Shown here one piece after another: positions 17,769 to 26,429 of a stretch of DNA of 64,000 nucleotides (within the stretch, counting starts at the first letter, position 1; the number at the start of each line of letters is the position of its first letter). The notes under the pieces are model-generated. The model had not been told where the DNA came from. It searched no databases and worked only from the letters and a program-made list of their open reading frames with translations. The stretch covers positions 53,770 through 117,769 of the forward strand of contig SVLH01000002.1 of assembly GCA_015068025.1 (NCBI GenBank). Direction: 5' to 3'. The translations under genes were made by a program, and so were the position numbers. The DNA comes from Oscillospiraceae bacterium (lineage in GTDB: Bacteria > Bacillota > Clostridia > Oscillospirales > Oscillospiraceae).

Positions 17769-19107
17769 GAAGCCCCGGGATGAGGAGACGGCTGCCCTGA
17801 GCGGCATACAAAGCTGGTGGAAGGATCAGTGTCTGTGCGCACGGGCGGTATTCAAATGGCTGTCTGTAGCGCTGTTGGCTGGTGTGCTTTGCGGCGTCAT
17901 CGGATCCATATTCCACATCGGCGTCCATCATGCGACAACCTTGCGTGAGGCGCATAGGTGGCTTCTTTGGTGTTTGCCGCTTGCGGGCTTTGCGATCGGC
18001 GGTGTGTACAAGCTGACAGGAACATCCGGACAGGGGACGAACAGCATCATCGATGAAGTGCACCTGGGAAAAGGCGTTTCCCTTGGCTTGCTGCCGGCCA
18101 TTTTTGCGGGTACCGTGCTGACGCATCTTTGTGGCGGCAGTGCCGGCCGCGAGGGAGCGGCACTGCAAATGGGCGGTACCATTGGCTATCACACCGGTCG
18201 GCTGATGCGCTTTGATGACCTTGATCTGCGGGTTGCGACCATGACCGGCATGGCAGCTTTTTTCTCTGCACTGTTTGGAACGCCTTTGGCGGCGGCCGTA
18301 TTTGTCATAACGGTAGCCAGCGTAGATATCACGTATCATGTGGCCTTTGTTCCGTGTTTGACGGCATCTTTGGTGGCCTTCGGCATTTCTTTGGTTATGG
18401 GTGTGGAGCCCACACGGCTTTCCGTTGTTATGCCGGAAATGGAAGTGCAGATGATGGTGCGGGTGGCGGTGTTTGCTGCACTGTGTGCGCTGGTATCTGT
18501 GCTTTTCTGCAAGGTGATTCATCAGGCAGAGCGGCTACTGGAGAAATGGATTCCCAATGAGTGGGTACGTGCGGCTGCCGGCGGCTGCATCATTGTTGCG
18601 TTGACCGTGCTGTGCGGAACGACAGATTATAGTGGCGCCGGTATGGAGGTCATCACTGCGGCGGTAGAACGCGGTATTGCCCGTCCGGAGGCCTTTGTGC
18701 TGAAGTTGTTATTTACGGCGGTGACGCTGGCCTGCGGCTTTAAGGGAGGCGAAGTGGTTCCGTCCTTCTTTGTTGGTGCCACTTTTGGCTGTGTGGTGGG
18801 TCCGTTGTTGGGGATCCCTGCTGGTGTAGCTGCAGCGTTGGGATTGATCGGTGTGTTCTGCGGTGCTACAAATTGTCCCATCGCTTCCGTTTTTCTGGCA
18901 GTGGAACTGTTCGGTGATGGCGGACTGCTGTATTTTGCCATGGTCTGTGGAATCAGCTATATGCTCTCTGGCTATACCGGTTTGTATTCCAGCCAGACGA
19001 TTTTGTATTCCAAACTGAAGGCAGCGTGCATCGACGTGCATGCCAATGCCGCCCATATAGAACGGGCGCATCGGGCTTCGCCGGTAAAAAGTGAGGAAAA
19101 AGAATAA
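17758..19107 (+). CDS. ClC-family anion channel/antiporter
   Basis: Integral membrane anion transporter, 449 residues, with about ten or more hydrophobic segments. The pore motifs are GGSAGREGAALQMGG (gating Glu in GREG) and GGEVVPSFFVGATFG. The usual GSGIP selectivity motif is replaced by GQGTN, then SIIDEVH. This departs from chloride channels and recalls fluoride/proton antiporter relatives, but that assignment is only a suggestion. No CBS domains. The ATG at 17758 overlaps the preceding gene. Slightly lower GC than its neighbours. Confidence 0.85.
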   Translation: MRSKKPRDEETAALSGIQSWWKDQCLCARAVFKWLSVALLAGVLCGVIGSIFHIGVHHATTLREAHRWLLWCLPLAGFAIGGVYKLTGTSGQGTNSIIDEVHLGKGVSLGLLPAIFAGTVLTHLCGGSAGREGAALQMGGTIGYHTGRLMRFDDLDLRVATMTGMAAFFSALFGTPLAAAVFVITVASVDITYHVAFVPCLTASLVAFGISLVMGVEPTRLSVVMPEMEVQMMVRVAVFAALCALVSVLFCKVIHQAERLLEKWIPNEWVRAAAGGCIIVALTVLCGTTDYSGAGMEVITAAVERGIARPEAFVLKLLFTAVTLACGFKGGEVVPSFFVGATFGCVVGPLLGIPAGVAAALGLIGVFCGATNCPIASVFLAVELFGDGGLLYFAMVCGISYMLSGYTGLYSSQTILYSKLKAACIDVHANAAHIERAHRASPVKSEEKE

Positions 19108-19140
19108 AAAAACTCCCCGGAATGTTCCGGGGAGTTTTTA
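19108..19140. terminator. Bidirectional terminator between the ClC gene and khpA
   Basis: Stem AACTCCCCGGA with TCCGGGGAGTT, T-rich on both exits. Serves convergent transcription units. Confidence 0.8.
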
Positions 19141-19159
19141 TGTCCAGCAAATTGCGGGA

Positions 19160-19390
19160 TCAATCTACAATGTCGACGGAAACCTTCACGCCGGTGCGCT
19201 GGGCGTAGGAGCGGACGACAGTCCGGATCTCCTTGGCAATGCGGCCCTGACGGCCGATGACCTTGCCCATGTCGTCGGGGGCGACGCGCAGCTCCAACGT
19301 CAGTTCCTGATCGCCCTGGATCTCCGTGACGGAGACCGCATCGGGATCATCAACGAGGTTTCTGGCGATGTAGAGCAGCAAGTCTTTCAT
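19160..19390 (-). CDS. khpA: KH-domain RNA-binding protein KhpA
   Basis: Small RNA-binding protein of 76 residues. The KH core has the GxxG loop as VIGRQGRIAKEIRTVV. The last gene of ylxM-ffh-rpsP-khpA; GGAGGG precedes its ATG. In many Firmicutes rimM, trmD and rplS follow, but here a terminator ends the operon. Confidence 0.9.
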   Translation of the reverse strand: MKDLLLYIARNLVDDPDAVSVTEIQGDQELTLELRVAPDDMGKVIGRQGRIAKEIRTVVRSYAQRTGVKVSVDIVD

Positions 19391-19404
19391 GGCTGCCCTC
19401 CGGA

Positions 19405-19644
19405 TTACAGGACTTCTACTTTCTTCAGCAGAGCGCGGACGGTGTCGGTGGGCTGGGCGCCGGACTTGATCCAGGCCTGAGCGCGATCGGTGTCGATCTT
19501 GATCTCAGCGGGGGAGACACAGGGATTGTAAGTGCCGATCTCCTCAATAAAGCGGCCGTCGCGGGGGAAGCGGGAATCAGCGACAACAACGCGATAGAAA
19601 GGAGCCTTCTTGGCGCCCATACGGCGCAGTCTGATCTTAACCAT
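19405..19644 (-). CDS. rpsP: Ribosomal protein bS16
   Basis: 30S subunit protein, 79 residues. I start at the ATG at 19644 ([18 protein letters not shown]), with GGAGGT 7 nt upstream. An in-frame extension to 19659 is not conserved. [10 protein letters not shown] and the final ALLKK are family hallmarks. Lies between ffh and khpA, 14 nt before the latter. Confidence 0.96.
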   Translation of the reverse strand: MVKIRLRRMGAKKAPFYRVVVADSRFPRDGRFIEEIGTYNPCVSPAEIKIDTDRAQAWIKSGAQPTDTVRALLKKVEVL

Positions 19645-19714
19645 GATTTGTACCTCCAAAAGTTATATATGTTTTTGATGTTATAATAAATGCGGATTGC
19701 ATCTATATATGAAG

Positions 19715-21073
19715 TTATTTGCGTTTTTTGCGGCGCAGTCCGCGGCCGTGGGTCAGACCGCCCAGCATACCGGGCATCCGGCCGCCGGTCATCTGTTTAA
19801 TCATCTGCTGCATGGTTTCGAATTGTTTCAGCAGCCGATTCACATCCACCACTTCCAGACCGCAGCCGGCGGCGATACGCTTTTTGCGGCTTGCGTTGAG
19901 GATCTGGGGATTTTCCCGCTCCAGCGGGGTCATGGAGAGGATGATGGCCTCGGTGTGTGCCATCTGCTTTTCGTCGATCTGCGCGCCCTGCAGCTGGCGT
20001 CCCAGATTGCCGGGCATCATGCCAGCCAGCTGGCTCAAATCACCCATGCCGCGCAGCTGCTGGAGCTGCTCGTAGTAATCCTGCAGGGTGAAGCGGTTTT
20101 TCTTCAGCTTTTCCTCCAGCTTGGCGGCCTGCTTTTCATCGTAAGTGGCCTGGGCCTTTTCGATGAAGGAGAGCATATCGCCCATGCCGAGGATACGGGA
20201 AGCCATTCGGTCGGGGTGGAAGGGCTCGATCATGTCCAGCTTTTCGCCGGTACCCACGAATTTGATGGGCTTTCCGGTGGCGGCACGAATGGAGAGTGCC
20301 GCACCGCCGCGGGCGTCGCCGTCCAGCTTGGTGAGGATCACGCCGTCGATGCCCAGTGCTTCGTTGAAGGCGGAGGCAGCGTTGACGGCATCCTGACCGG
20401 TCATGGCATCCACCACCAACAGGATCTCGTTGGGGCGGACAGCGGCTTTCATCCGCTTGAGCTCGTCCATCAGATTGTCATCCACATGGAGGCGGCCGGC
20501 GGTATCCAGAAACACCATATCGCTGCCATAGTCTCTTGCGTGGCGGATGGCGTTTTCGGCGATGGCAACGGGATCCCCCTGTCCCTGTTCAAAGACGGGG
20601 AGCTCCATCTGACCGCCCACCACTTTCAGCTGCTCGATGGCGGCGGGACGATACACGTCGCAGGCTGCCAGCAGGGGACGCTTGGTGTACTGGCGGCGCA
20701 TCAGGCCTGCCAGCTTGGCGGTGGTAGTGGTTTTACCGGCGCCCTGCAGACCAACCATCATGACCACGGTGGGGCCGTTGTTGGCCATGGAGAGCTTGGC
20801 GTTGGCACCGCCCATCAGATTCGTCAGCTCTTCGTTGACGATCTTGATGACCTGCTGGGCAGGTGTCAGGCTGTCCAGAACATCGGAACCGACGGCGCGT
20901 TCAGTGACGGCAGCGATAAAGTCTTTGACGACCTTATAGCCCACGTCAGCCTCCAGAAGTGCCAGACGGACTTCCCGCATGGCCTCCCTGACGTCGGATT
21001 CTGTCAGGCGGCCTTTGCCCCGCAGGCGCTTAAAGGCTGCATTCAGTTTTTCTGTGAGTCCTTCAAATGCCAT
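19715..21073 (-). CDS. ffh: Signal recognition particle protein Ffh
   Basis: GTPase that targets membrane proteins with the SRP RNA. The product is 452 residues: N domain (about 1-85), G domain with GLQGAGKTTTTAKLAG, DVYRPAAIEQL, DTAGR and TKLDGDARGG, then the Met-rich M domain ending GLRRKKRK. It starts 3 nt after the ylxM stop. Confidence 0.97.
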   Translation of the reverse strand: MAFEGLTEKLNAAFKRLRGKGRLTESDVREAMREVRLALLEADVGYKVVKDFIAAVTERAVGSDVLDSLTPAQQVIKIVNEELTNLMGGANAKLSMANNGPTVVMMVGLQGAGKTTTTAKLAGLMRRQYTKRPLLAACDVYRPAAIEQLKVVGGQMELPVFEQGQGDPVAIAENAIRHARDYGSDMVFLDTAGRLHVDDNLMDELKRMKAAVRPNEILLVVDAMTGQDAVNAASAFNEALGIDGVILTKLDGDARGGAALSIRAATGKPIKFVGTGEKLDMIEPFHPDRMASRILGMGDMLSFIEKAQATYDEKQAAKLEEKLKKNRFTLQDYYEQLQQLRGMGDLSQLAGMMPGNLGRQLQGAQIDEKQMAHTEAIILSMTPLERENPQILNASRKKRIAAGCGLEVVDVNRLLKQFETMQQMIKQMTGGRMPGMLGGLTHGRGLRRKKRK

Positions 21074-21076
21074 GGT

Positions 21077-21442
21077 TTAGTCCTTCAGGGCGGAAATTTC
21101 TTTGCTGATGCGCTCTGTCAGTTCGGTGAGACGGTGGTCTTCGTACTGACGGTAGTTGAGGGTCTTGATCTCCTCGGCGGAGACCTCGATGGCGTCCAGA
21201 TGGGGGCGCTGTGCCTCGAAACGCTTGATGATACCGGTCTTGTCCTCAATTTCCTGCATGGCGGCTTCCGCGCGGACGATGACATCCCGGACGCCTTGTC
21301 TGGAAATGCCCGCGTTTTCAGCGATCTCCGCCAAAGACAGATCCTCGTTGTAATAGAGGTCGAAGAATTCCTTTTGTCTGTCTGTCAGGAGTTCCCCGTA
21401 AAAATCGAAGAGCATCGTCATGCGATAAGTCTGATTTTTCAT
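21077..21442 (-). CDS. ylxM: YlxM-family HTH protein, SRP-associated
   Basis: 121 residues from the ATG at 21442 (MKNQTYRMTMLFDFYGELL), with AGGAG upstream; an upstream extension to 21565 runs through the promoter and is rejected. LSLAEIAENAGISRQGVRD is a sigma-70-like HTH. YlxM homologues sit beside ffh throughout Firmicutes and modulate SRP. Confidence 0.93.
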   Translation of the reverse strand: MKNQTYRMTMLFDFYGELLTDRQKEFFDLYYNEDLSLAEIAENAGISRQGVRDVIVRAEAAMQEIEDKTGIIKRFEAQRPHLDAIEVSAEEIKTLNYRQYEDHRLTELTERISKEISALKD

Positions 21443-21488
21443 GAGATTTCTCCTTTCTGTAAAGTTATAGGCCTTTACAACGAGAACT

Positions 21489-21517
21489 AGTTTACAGGAA
21501 GTGCGGTGAAAAGTCAA
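21489..21517 (-). promoter_or_regulatory. Promoter of ylxM-ffh-rpsP-khpA
   Basis: TTGACT, 17-bp spacer, TAAACT on the minus strand. Confidence 0.75.
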
Positions 21518-21574
21518 GGGAAAAAAGCGAAAAAACCTGTAGAAATCCAAATGTTTTTTCTGCAAAAAGACTGC

Positions 21575-21603
21575 TTGAGGGAACCGGGGAAGAGCGGTAT
21601 ACT
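21575..21603 (+). promoter_or_regulatory. Promoter of the M19 dipeptidase gene
   Basis: TTGAGG, 17-bp spacer, TATACT. Leaves a roughly 107-nt leader before the GTG start. Confidence 0.6.
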
Positions 21604-21630
21604 GAAAGCACAGAAAGTGCGTTGCTGCCG

Positions 21631-21727
21631 TATGCTGTTTCGAGAGAGAATGGCGGCGAAAAAAAGAAGAAAACTGTCGATAAAACGATGCGTTTTTTGG
21701 TTTTGGTGGTGTTTTTGTGATTTTTGA
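21631..21727 (+). other. Possible leader peptide ORF overlapping the dipeptidase start
   Basis: A 31-codon ORF begins at the ATG at 21631: a basic stretch (AAKKRRKLSIKR), then a Trp/Cys/Phe-rich end (CVFWFWWCFC). It stops at 21727, overlapping the GTG start by 11 nt. I see no good ribosome binding site for it, so it is tentative. Confidence 0.25.
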
Positions 21728-22676
21728 CGGACATTCTGATCTTTTGTACGATGTGACCCGGGCGCGGCTTCACGGCGCTTGCCGGGTACTGGAACGATGC
21801 CATCTGGGTCGCCTGCGCAGCGGAAACATCGAGGGACTTGTGCTGGCGCTCTGGCCGGGAGTGGGCGACGAACCCTTCTGGCCTGCCGGAATGGACGCCG
21901 GTAGCCACGCCGCGCGGCTGGAACAGATGCTTTCCTGCGCACAGGCGGAGTTTCGGGAGTGCCCGTGGCTGGCGGTGGTGCGTACCGCCGCGGAGGCAGA
22001 GGCAGCGAAAGCCGCAGGAAAGCTGTATGCCTTTCTGGGTGTGGAGGGACTGGCCGCCATCGGGGATGATCTTGACCGGATCGACGCGTTGGCCGGACGG
22101 GGCGTGCGTCTTGCCACGCTGACCTGGAACGAGGAGAATTTGCTTGCAACAGGAGCGAAAGGCGATCCGCAAAAGGGATTGACGCCGCTTGGAAAACAGG
22201 CGGTGCGCTGCCTGCAGAAGAGAAACATCATTGTGGATGTATCCCATCTCAATGATGGCGGCTTTCGGGATGTTATGTTGATGGCGGACGACCCCGTGAT
22301 CGCATCCCATTCCAACTGCCGCGCCCTCTGCGATGTGCCCCGCAACCTGACAGACGATCAGCTCCGCGCCATCCGGGATACCGGCGGCGTGGTCGGCTTG
22401 AATGTGCATCACGCTTTCGTACATGCGGAGCGCAGCAAGCAAACAGCGGAAATGCTGGCATGCCATGCAGCGCACATGGCGGATGTGATGGGCGTGGAGC
22501 ACGTGGCCTGCGGCTTCGATTTCTGCGAGTATTTCGGGCCCGGAAACGAGGGGGCGGAGGGGCTCGAGAACTGTTCCCAGACCCACAACCTCTTTTTCTG
22601 GCTGGAAAAGCTGGGTTTTTCGGCGGGAGAGCGGGAAATGATCGCACGGGAAAATTTCCTGCGGATCCTTTCGTGA
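21717..22676 (+). CDS. M19-family (membrane dipeptidase-like) zinc dipeptidase
   Basis: Cleaves dipeptides, possibly with D-residues, at a two-metal centre. The product is 319 residues from a GTG at 21717 (MIFDGHSDLLYDV). The HxD metal pair is at DGHSD, the bridging Glu at GVEG, and later ligands at SHSNCRAL and GFDFCEYFG. No signal peptide, so cytoplasmic. The ribosome binding site is weak. A 14-bp perfect terminator follows. Confidence 0.87.
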   Translation: MIFDGHSDLLYDVTRARLHGACRVLERCHLGRLRSGNIEGLVLALWPGVGDEPFWPAGMDAGSHAARLEQMLSCAQAEFRECPWLAVVRTAAEAEAAKAAGKLYAFLGVEGLAAIGDDLDRIDALAGRGVRLATLTWNEENLLATGAKGDPQKGLTPLGKQAVRCLQKRNIIVDVSHLNDGGFRDVMLMADDPVIASHSNCRALCDVPRNLTDDQLRAIRDTGGVVGLNVHHAFVHAERSKQTAEMLACHAAHMADVMGVEHVACGFDFCEYFGPGNEGAEGLENCSQTHNLFFWLEKLGFSAGEREMIARENFLRILS

Positions 22677-22684
22677 GTGCAGCT

Positions 22685-22715
22685 AAAACCGGCCGTCCCA
22701 AGGACGGCCGGTTTT
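22685..22715 (+). terminator. Terminator of the dipeptidase gene
   Basis: 14-bp perfect stem AAAACCGGCCGTCC with a 3-nt loop; the right arm ends in TTTT. Confidence 0.75.
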
Positions 22716-22784
22716 CAATTTGTTTTAAGGGCGATGGGGCATACTGTGCGTATGAAGGCAAAGCATGAGAAAAACGGAAAGTGT

Positions 22785-22813
22785 TTGAAAAAAACGGAAT
22801 ACTATATTATAAT
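22785..22813 (+). promoter_or_regulatory. Promoter of the M16-lgt-folD operon
   Basis: TTGAAA, 17-bp spacer, TATAAT. Confidence 0.75.
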
Positions 22814-22850
22814 ATCCTCCGTATATCATTCTTTCAAAGGAGTTGAGGGT

Positions 22851-24119
22851 TTGGAAGTGACTCGAATCCGTCTTGCAGACGGCGTATACCTGACCTATCT
22901 GCCGGCACGCAAGTTCAAGACCGGTCTGCTCTCTGCCCAGTTCGTAACGGCGTTGAGTCCGGATACAGCGGCTGCCTATGCGCTGCTGCCGGCGGTGCTG
23001 CGGCGCGGTACCATGCGCTACCCCGATATGGGGGCGCTGTCTGCGCGGCTGGACAAGCTGTATGGTGCCCGCATCGAATATACCGTCCGGAAAAAGGGCG
23101 AGACTCAATGCGTAGGCTTCGTGGCCAGCATGATCGACGACCGCTTCGCTCCCGGAAAGGAGCGATTGCTGGAGAGTGTGGCGGCACTTCTGGGTGAACT
23201 GATCTGCGACCCTGTTACCCAGTCCGGCCGCTTTGTGCCTGCCTATTTTGAAAGTGAAAAGACCAACCTGATCGATGCCATCCGCAGCCAGATCAACGAT
23301 AAGCGGGAGTATGCGGACAGCCGGCTCCTGCGAGGGATGTGTGCAGGGGAGGCCTACGGGATTCCTCGTCTTGGAAGCGAGGAGAGTGCCGAAAAGCTGC
23401 AGCCCAAGAGGTTGTATGCCCAGTACACCCGCCTGATCTCCACGGCCAGACTGGAACTGTTTTACAGCGGAAGTGCCGGCCGGGAACGGGTGGAGCAGGC
23501 GTTGCGCGCTGCTTTTGCCACCTTGCCGAGAGAGAGCGTGACGGATCTTCTTCCCACGCAGCGCCATAGTCAGCGACAGGAGCCGTTGCGGATCGAAGAG
23601 ACCATGGATGTGACCCAGGGCAAGCTGGGGATGGGCTTTTCCTGCGTCGCCGACGATACCGCGGCGCTGCTGATGGGCAACACCCTCTTTGGCGGCAGCA
23701 GCAACTCCAAGCTGTTTATGAATGTGCGGGAAAAGCTGTCCTTGTGCTATTATGCATCTTCCCTCTATCACCGCCAGAAGGGGATCATCACCGTTTCCTC
23801 CGGCATCGAGTTCGACAAGTATCAGGAGGCCTATGACGAGATCCTGCGCCAGCTGGACGCCGTCTGCCGCGGCGAACTGGAGGACTGGGAGATGGAGGCG
23901 GCGCGCAGTACGCTGCTCAACGCCTATGCCTCCATGGGGGATTCCCAGGGCAAGCTGGAGAACTTCTATCTGGGCCAGGCTGCCACCGGTCAGCACGAAA
24001 CGCCGGAGGAACTGGCCGCCCAGGTACGGGACGTCACGCTGGAGCGCATCACCGCTGCCATGAGTGCGGTGGCGCTGGATACGGTGTACTTCCTGCGGGG
24101 AAAGGAGGCGGCGGAATGA
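22851..24119 (+). CDS. ymfF: M16-family protein of the YmfF type, no zinc motif
   Basis: 422 residues from a TTG at 22851 (then EVTRIRLADGVYL), 8 nt after AAAGGAG; a GTG two codons later is an alternative. Pitrilysin fold, but the HxxEH zinc motif is absent, so it is probably the non-catalytic partner of the next protein. Paired YmfF/YmfH genes are common in Firmicutes, where they have been linked to EF-P modification. Overlaps the next gene by 4 nt (ATGA). Confidence 0.8.
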   Translation: MEVTRIRLADGVYLTYLPARKFKTGLLSAQFVTALSPDTAAAYALLPAVLRRGTMRYPDMGALSARLDKLYGARIEYTVRKKGETQCVGFVASMIDDRFAPGKERLLESVAALLGELICDPVTQSGRFVPAYFESEKTNLIDAIRSQINDKREYADSRLLRGMCAGEAYGIPRLGSEESAEKLQPKRLYAQYTRLISTARLELFYSGSAGRERVEQALRAAFATLPRESVTDLLPTQRHSQRQEPLRIEETMDVTQGKLGMGFSCVADDTAALLMGNTLFGGSSNSKLFMNVREKLSLCYYASSLYHRQKGIITVSSGIEFDKYQEAYDEILRQLDAVCRGELEDWEMEAARSTLLNAYASMGDSQGKLENFYLGQAATGQHETPEELAAQVRDVTLERITAAMSAVALDTVYFLRGKEAAE

Positions 24120-25381
24120 AAGTGAATTTCTATGAGCGCATCGGCGAATCCGTGCATCACGAAACGCTGCCCAATGGCTTGCAGATTTATGTGGTGCCGA
24201 AGCCGGGCTTTGCCAAGAAATACGCCTTTTTCGCCACCCGCTACGGCGGCATGGACACCCGCTTTTGTCTGAATGGCAAGTGGCTGGACACCCCGGCGGG
24301 CATCGCCCACTATCTGGAGCATAAGATGTTCGACACCCGGGAGGGCAACGCCCTGCAGGATCTGGCCAAAAACGGCGCGGAACCCAACGCCTTTACCTCC
24401 AACGCCATGACCGGCTACTATTTCGATTCCACCGACCATTTCGAGGAGAATCTGAAGATCCTGCTGTCCTTTGTGTCCATCCCGTACTTCACAGAGGAGA
24501 GCGTGGAGAAGGAGCAGGGCATCATCGCCCAGGAGATCCGCATGATCGAGGACAACCCCGACTGGCAGATCTACACCCGCATGATGAAGGCGCTGTACGC
24601 CAACCACACGGCGCGTACCAGCATCGCCGGCACAGTGGAGAGCATCTCCCACATCACGGCGGAGACGCTGTACGACTGCCACAAGGCGTTCTATACGCCC
24701 TCCAACATGGTGCTGACCGTGGTGGGCGATGTGGATCCCATCCATGTGGTGGATATGGCGCGGCGGGTACTACCCCGTGAGGGCGGCCCTGTCATTGAAC
24801 GGGACTACGGCGCAGAGCCGGAAACGGTGGCGGAGAAGGAAACCTCTCTCGCCATGGAGGTCTCCAGCCCCCAGTTCCTGGCGGGCTTCAAGTGCCGCGG
24901 CGTGGAAAACGGCGAGGACTATATGCGCACCGCGCTGATCGGCGACATGGCCTGCGATATCCTGCTGGGCGATTCCAGCCCGCTGTATCTGCGACTGTAT
25001 GAGCAGGGGCTGATCAACACCAGCTTCGGCGGCGCCTTCGAGATGCTGCCCGGCGTTGCCTACCTCTACGCCGGCGGCGACAGCCGCGATGCGCGTGCGG
25101 TGACGGAGGAGATCAAAAAAGAGGCCGCCCGCTTGGCGGACGGCGGGATCGATGAGGCGTTCTATCAGCAGGTGCGCAGGGCGGCCTTCGGCAGCAATCT
25201 GCGGGGACTGAACTCCTTTGAAAACATTGCTGTGTCCCTGACCGAGGGATATTTCCACGGCTACGATCCCTTCCGCTTCCCGGAGGTGTTTGAGTCCATT
25301 ACCAAGGAGGATATCGCCGCCTTCCTGCGTGACAACATCACGGAGGAACGGGCGGTGTTCAGCGAGATCGTGCCGAAATAA
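24116..25381 (+). CDS. ymfH: M16-family zinc peptidase of the YmfH type
   Basis: 421 residues. The inverted zinc motif HYLEH is in AGIAHYLEHKMFD, with the further Glu ligand expected in the helix with EQGIIAQEIRM. The GAEPNAFTS segment is typical. It overlaps the YmfF-like gene, supporting a heterodimer of one active and one inactive half. Confidence 0.87.
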   Translation: MKVNFYERIGESVHHETLPNGLQIYVVPKPGFAKKYAFFATRYGGMDTRFCLNGKWLDTPAGIAHYLEHKMFDTREGNALQDLAKNGAEPNAFTSNAMTGYYFDSTDHFEENLKILLSFVSIPYFTEESVEKEQGIIAQEIRMIEDNPDWQIYTRMMKALYANHTARTSIAGTVESISHITAETLYDCHKAFYTPSNMVLTVVGDVDPIHVVDMARRVLPREGGPVIERDYGAEPETVAEKETSLAMEVSSPQFLAGFKCRGVENGEDYMRTALIGDMACDILLGDSSPLYLRLYEQGLINTSFGGAFEMLPGVAYLYAGGDSRDARAVTEEIKKEAARLADGGIDEAFYQQVRRAAFGSNLRGLNSFENIAVSLTEGYFHGYDPFRFPEVFESITKEDIAAFLRDNITEERAVFSEIVPK

Positions 25382-25433
25382 AGAAACCTTCAGGAGAAAG
25401 AAAGGAAAAGCTGCTTTGAGAGGATTATCGGAC

Positions 25434-26429
25434 ATGCCTATTAGCTTCCCCGGTCTGTTTGGAGACTGGGCGATCAACCCCAATCCTGTGGCCATTGAGG
25501 ACATCGGCAATGGCATCTATTGGTATGGGATCATTCTGGCGATCGCCATGCTGGCGGGACTGTTCCTGTGTATGAAGCAGGCCAAGAACTACGGCTTGAC
25601 AGAGGACAATGTGATGGATCTGGTCCTCTGGGCGGCGCCTCTGTGCATCCTCGGCTCCCGTGCCTACTATGTTCTGTTCAATCTGGAACTATACCGTGCA
25701 GAGGATGGCTCACTGCTCTGGGGGGACATCATTGCCATCTGGGACGGCGGCCTTGCCATTTACGGCACGGTGATCGTCGGCGTTCTGGTGGTATTCCTGT
25801 TCTCGCGCGCCAAACGGTTAAAGTTCAGCGCCTTTACAGATCTTGCGGTACTGGGACTTTTGACAGGTCAGATCATCGGCCGTTGGGCGAACTTCATCAA
25901 TCGCGAGGCCTTTGGCGCAGAGACCACACTGCCCTGGCGGATGCGCCTGTGGGTCGACTATTCCCAGTATATCGAAGTGCATCCCACCTTCCTCTATGAG
26001 AGCTTGTGGAATCTTGTGGGCTTGCTGCTGATCCTGTTCGTGATCGCACGTGGCCGCCGCTTCGACGGAGAAAATACCTGCTTCTATTTGTTGTGGTACG
26101 GCGTGGGCCGCACCTGGATCGAGGGTCTGCGAACCGACAGCCTGTACCTGTTTGACTGGACGCTGGCCGGTGAGCCCATCCGTGTTTCTCAGGCATTGAG
26201 CGTGGCCATGGTGATGGTTTCCGCTGCCGTGCTGTTCTACATGCTCCGAATCCGGAAATGCACTGCAGACGGGCTGCTGGTGAATCAGCTGGCAGCCGCC
26301 GCAGAGGGAGCGGAAGAAGCCGAAGCGAAGACGGAGACGGAGACGGCGGAACAAGCCGCTGAAGAAACGGAAGCGTCGGCGGAGTCCGCGTCGGCGGAAG
26401 AGGAGGCACACGATGGCGATCAGAATTGA
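25434..26429 (+). CDS. lgt: Prolipoprotein diacylglyceryl transferase with acidic tail
   Basis: Attaches diacylglycerol to lipobox Cys residues in the membrane. The product is 331 residues from the ATG at 25434 (MPISFPGLFGDW), with AGAGGA upstream; a TTG at 25416 is the alternative. The family motif is GRWANFINREAFG, followed by VHPTFLYES and several membrane helices. A C-terminal extension of about 50 residues is dominated by Ala, Glu and Thr (from AAAAEGAEEAEA on) and is not part of the Lgt fold. It overlaps folD by 17 nt. The window encodes at least two lipoproteins that would be substrates. Confidence 0.92.
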   Translation: MPISFPGLFGDWAINPNPVAIEDIGNGIYWYGIILAIAMLAGLFLCMKQAKNYGLTEDNVMDLVLWAAPLCILGSRAYYVLFNLELYRAEDGSLLWGDIIAIWDGGLAIYGTVIVGVLVVFLFSRAKRLKFSAFTDLAVLGLLTGQIIGRWANFINREAFGAETTLPWRMRLWVDYSQYIEVHPTFLYESLWNLVGLLLILFVIARGRRFDGENTCFYLLWYGVGRTWIEGLRTDSLYLFDWTLAGEPIRVSQALSVAMVMVSAAVLFYMLRIRKCTADGLLVNQLAAAAEGAEEAEAKTETETAEQAAEETEASAESASAEEEAHDGDQN

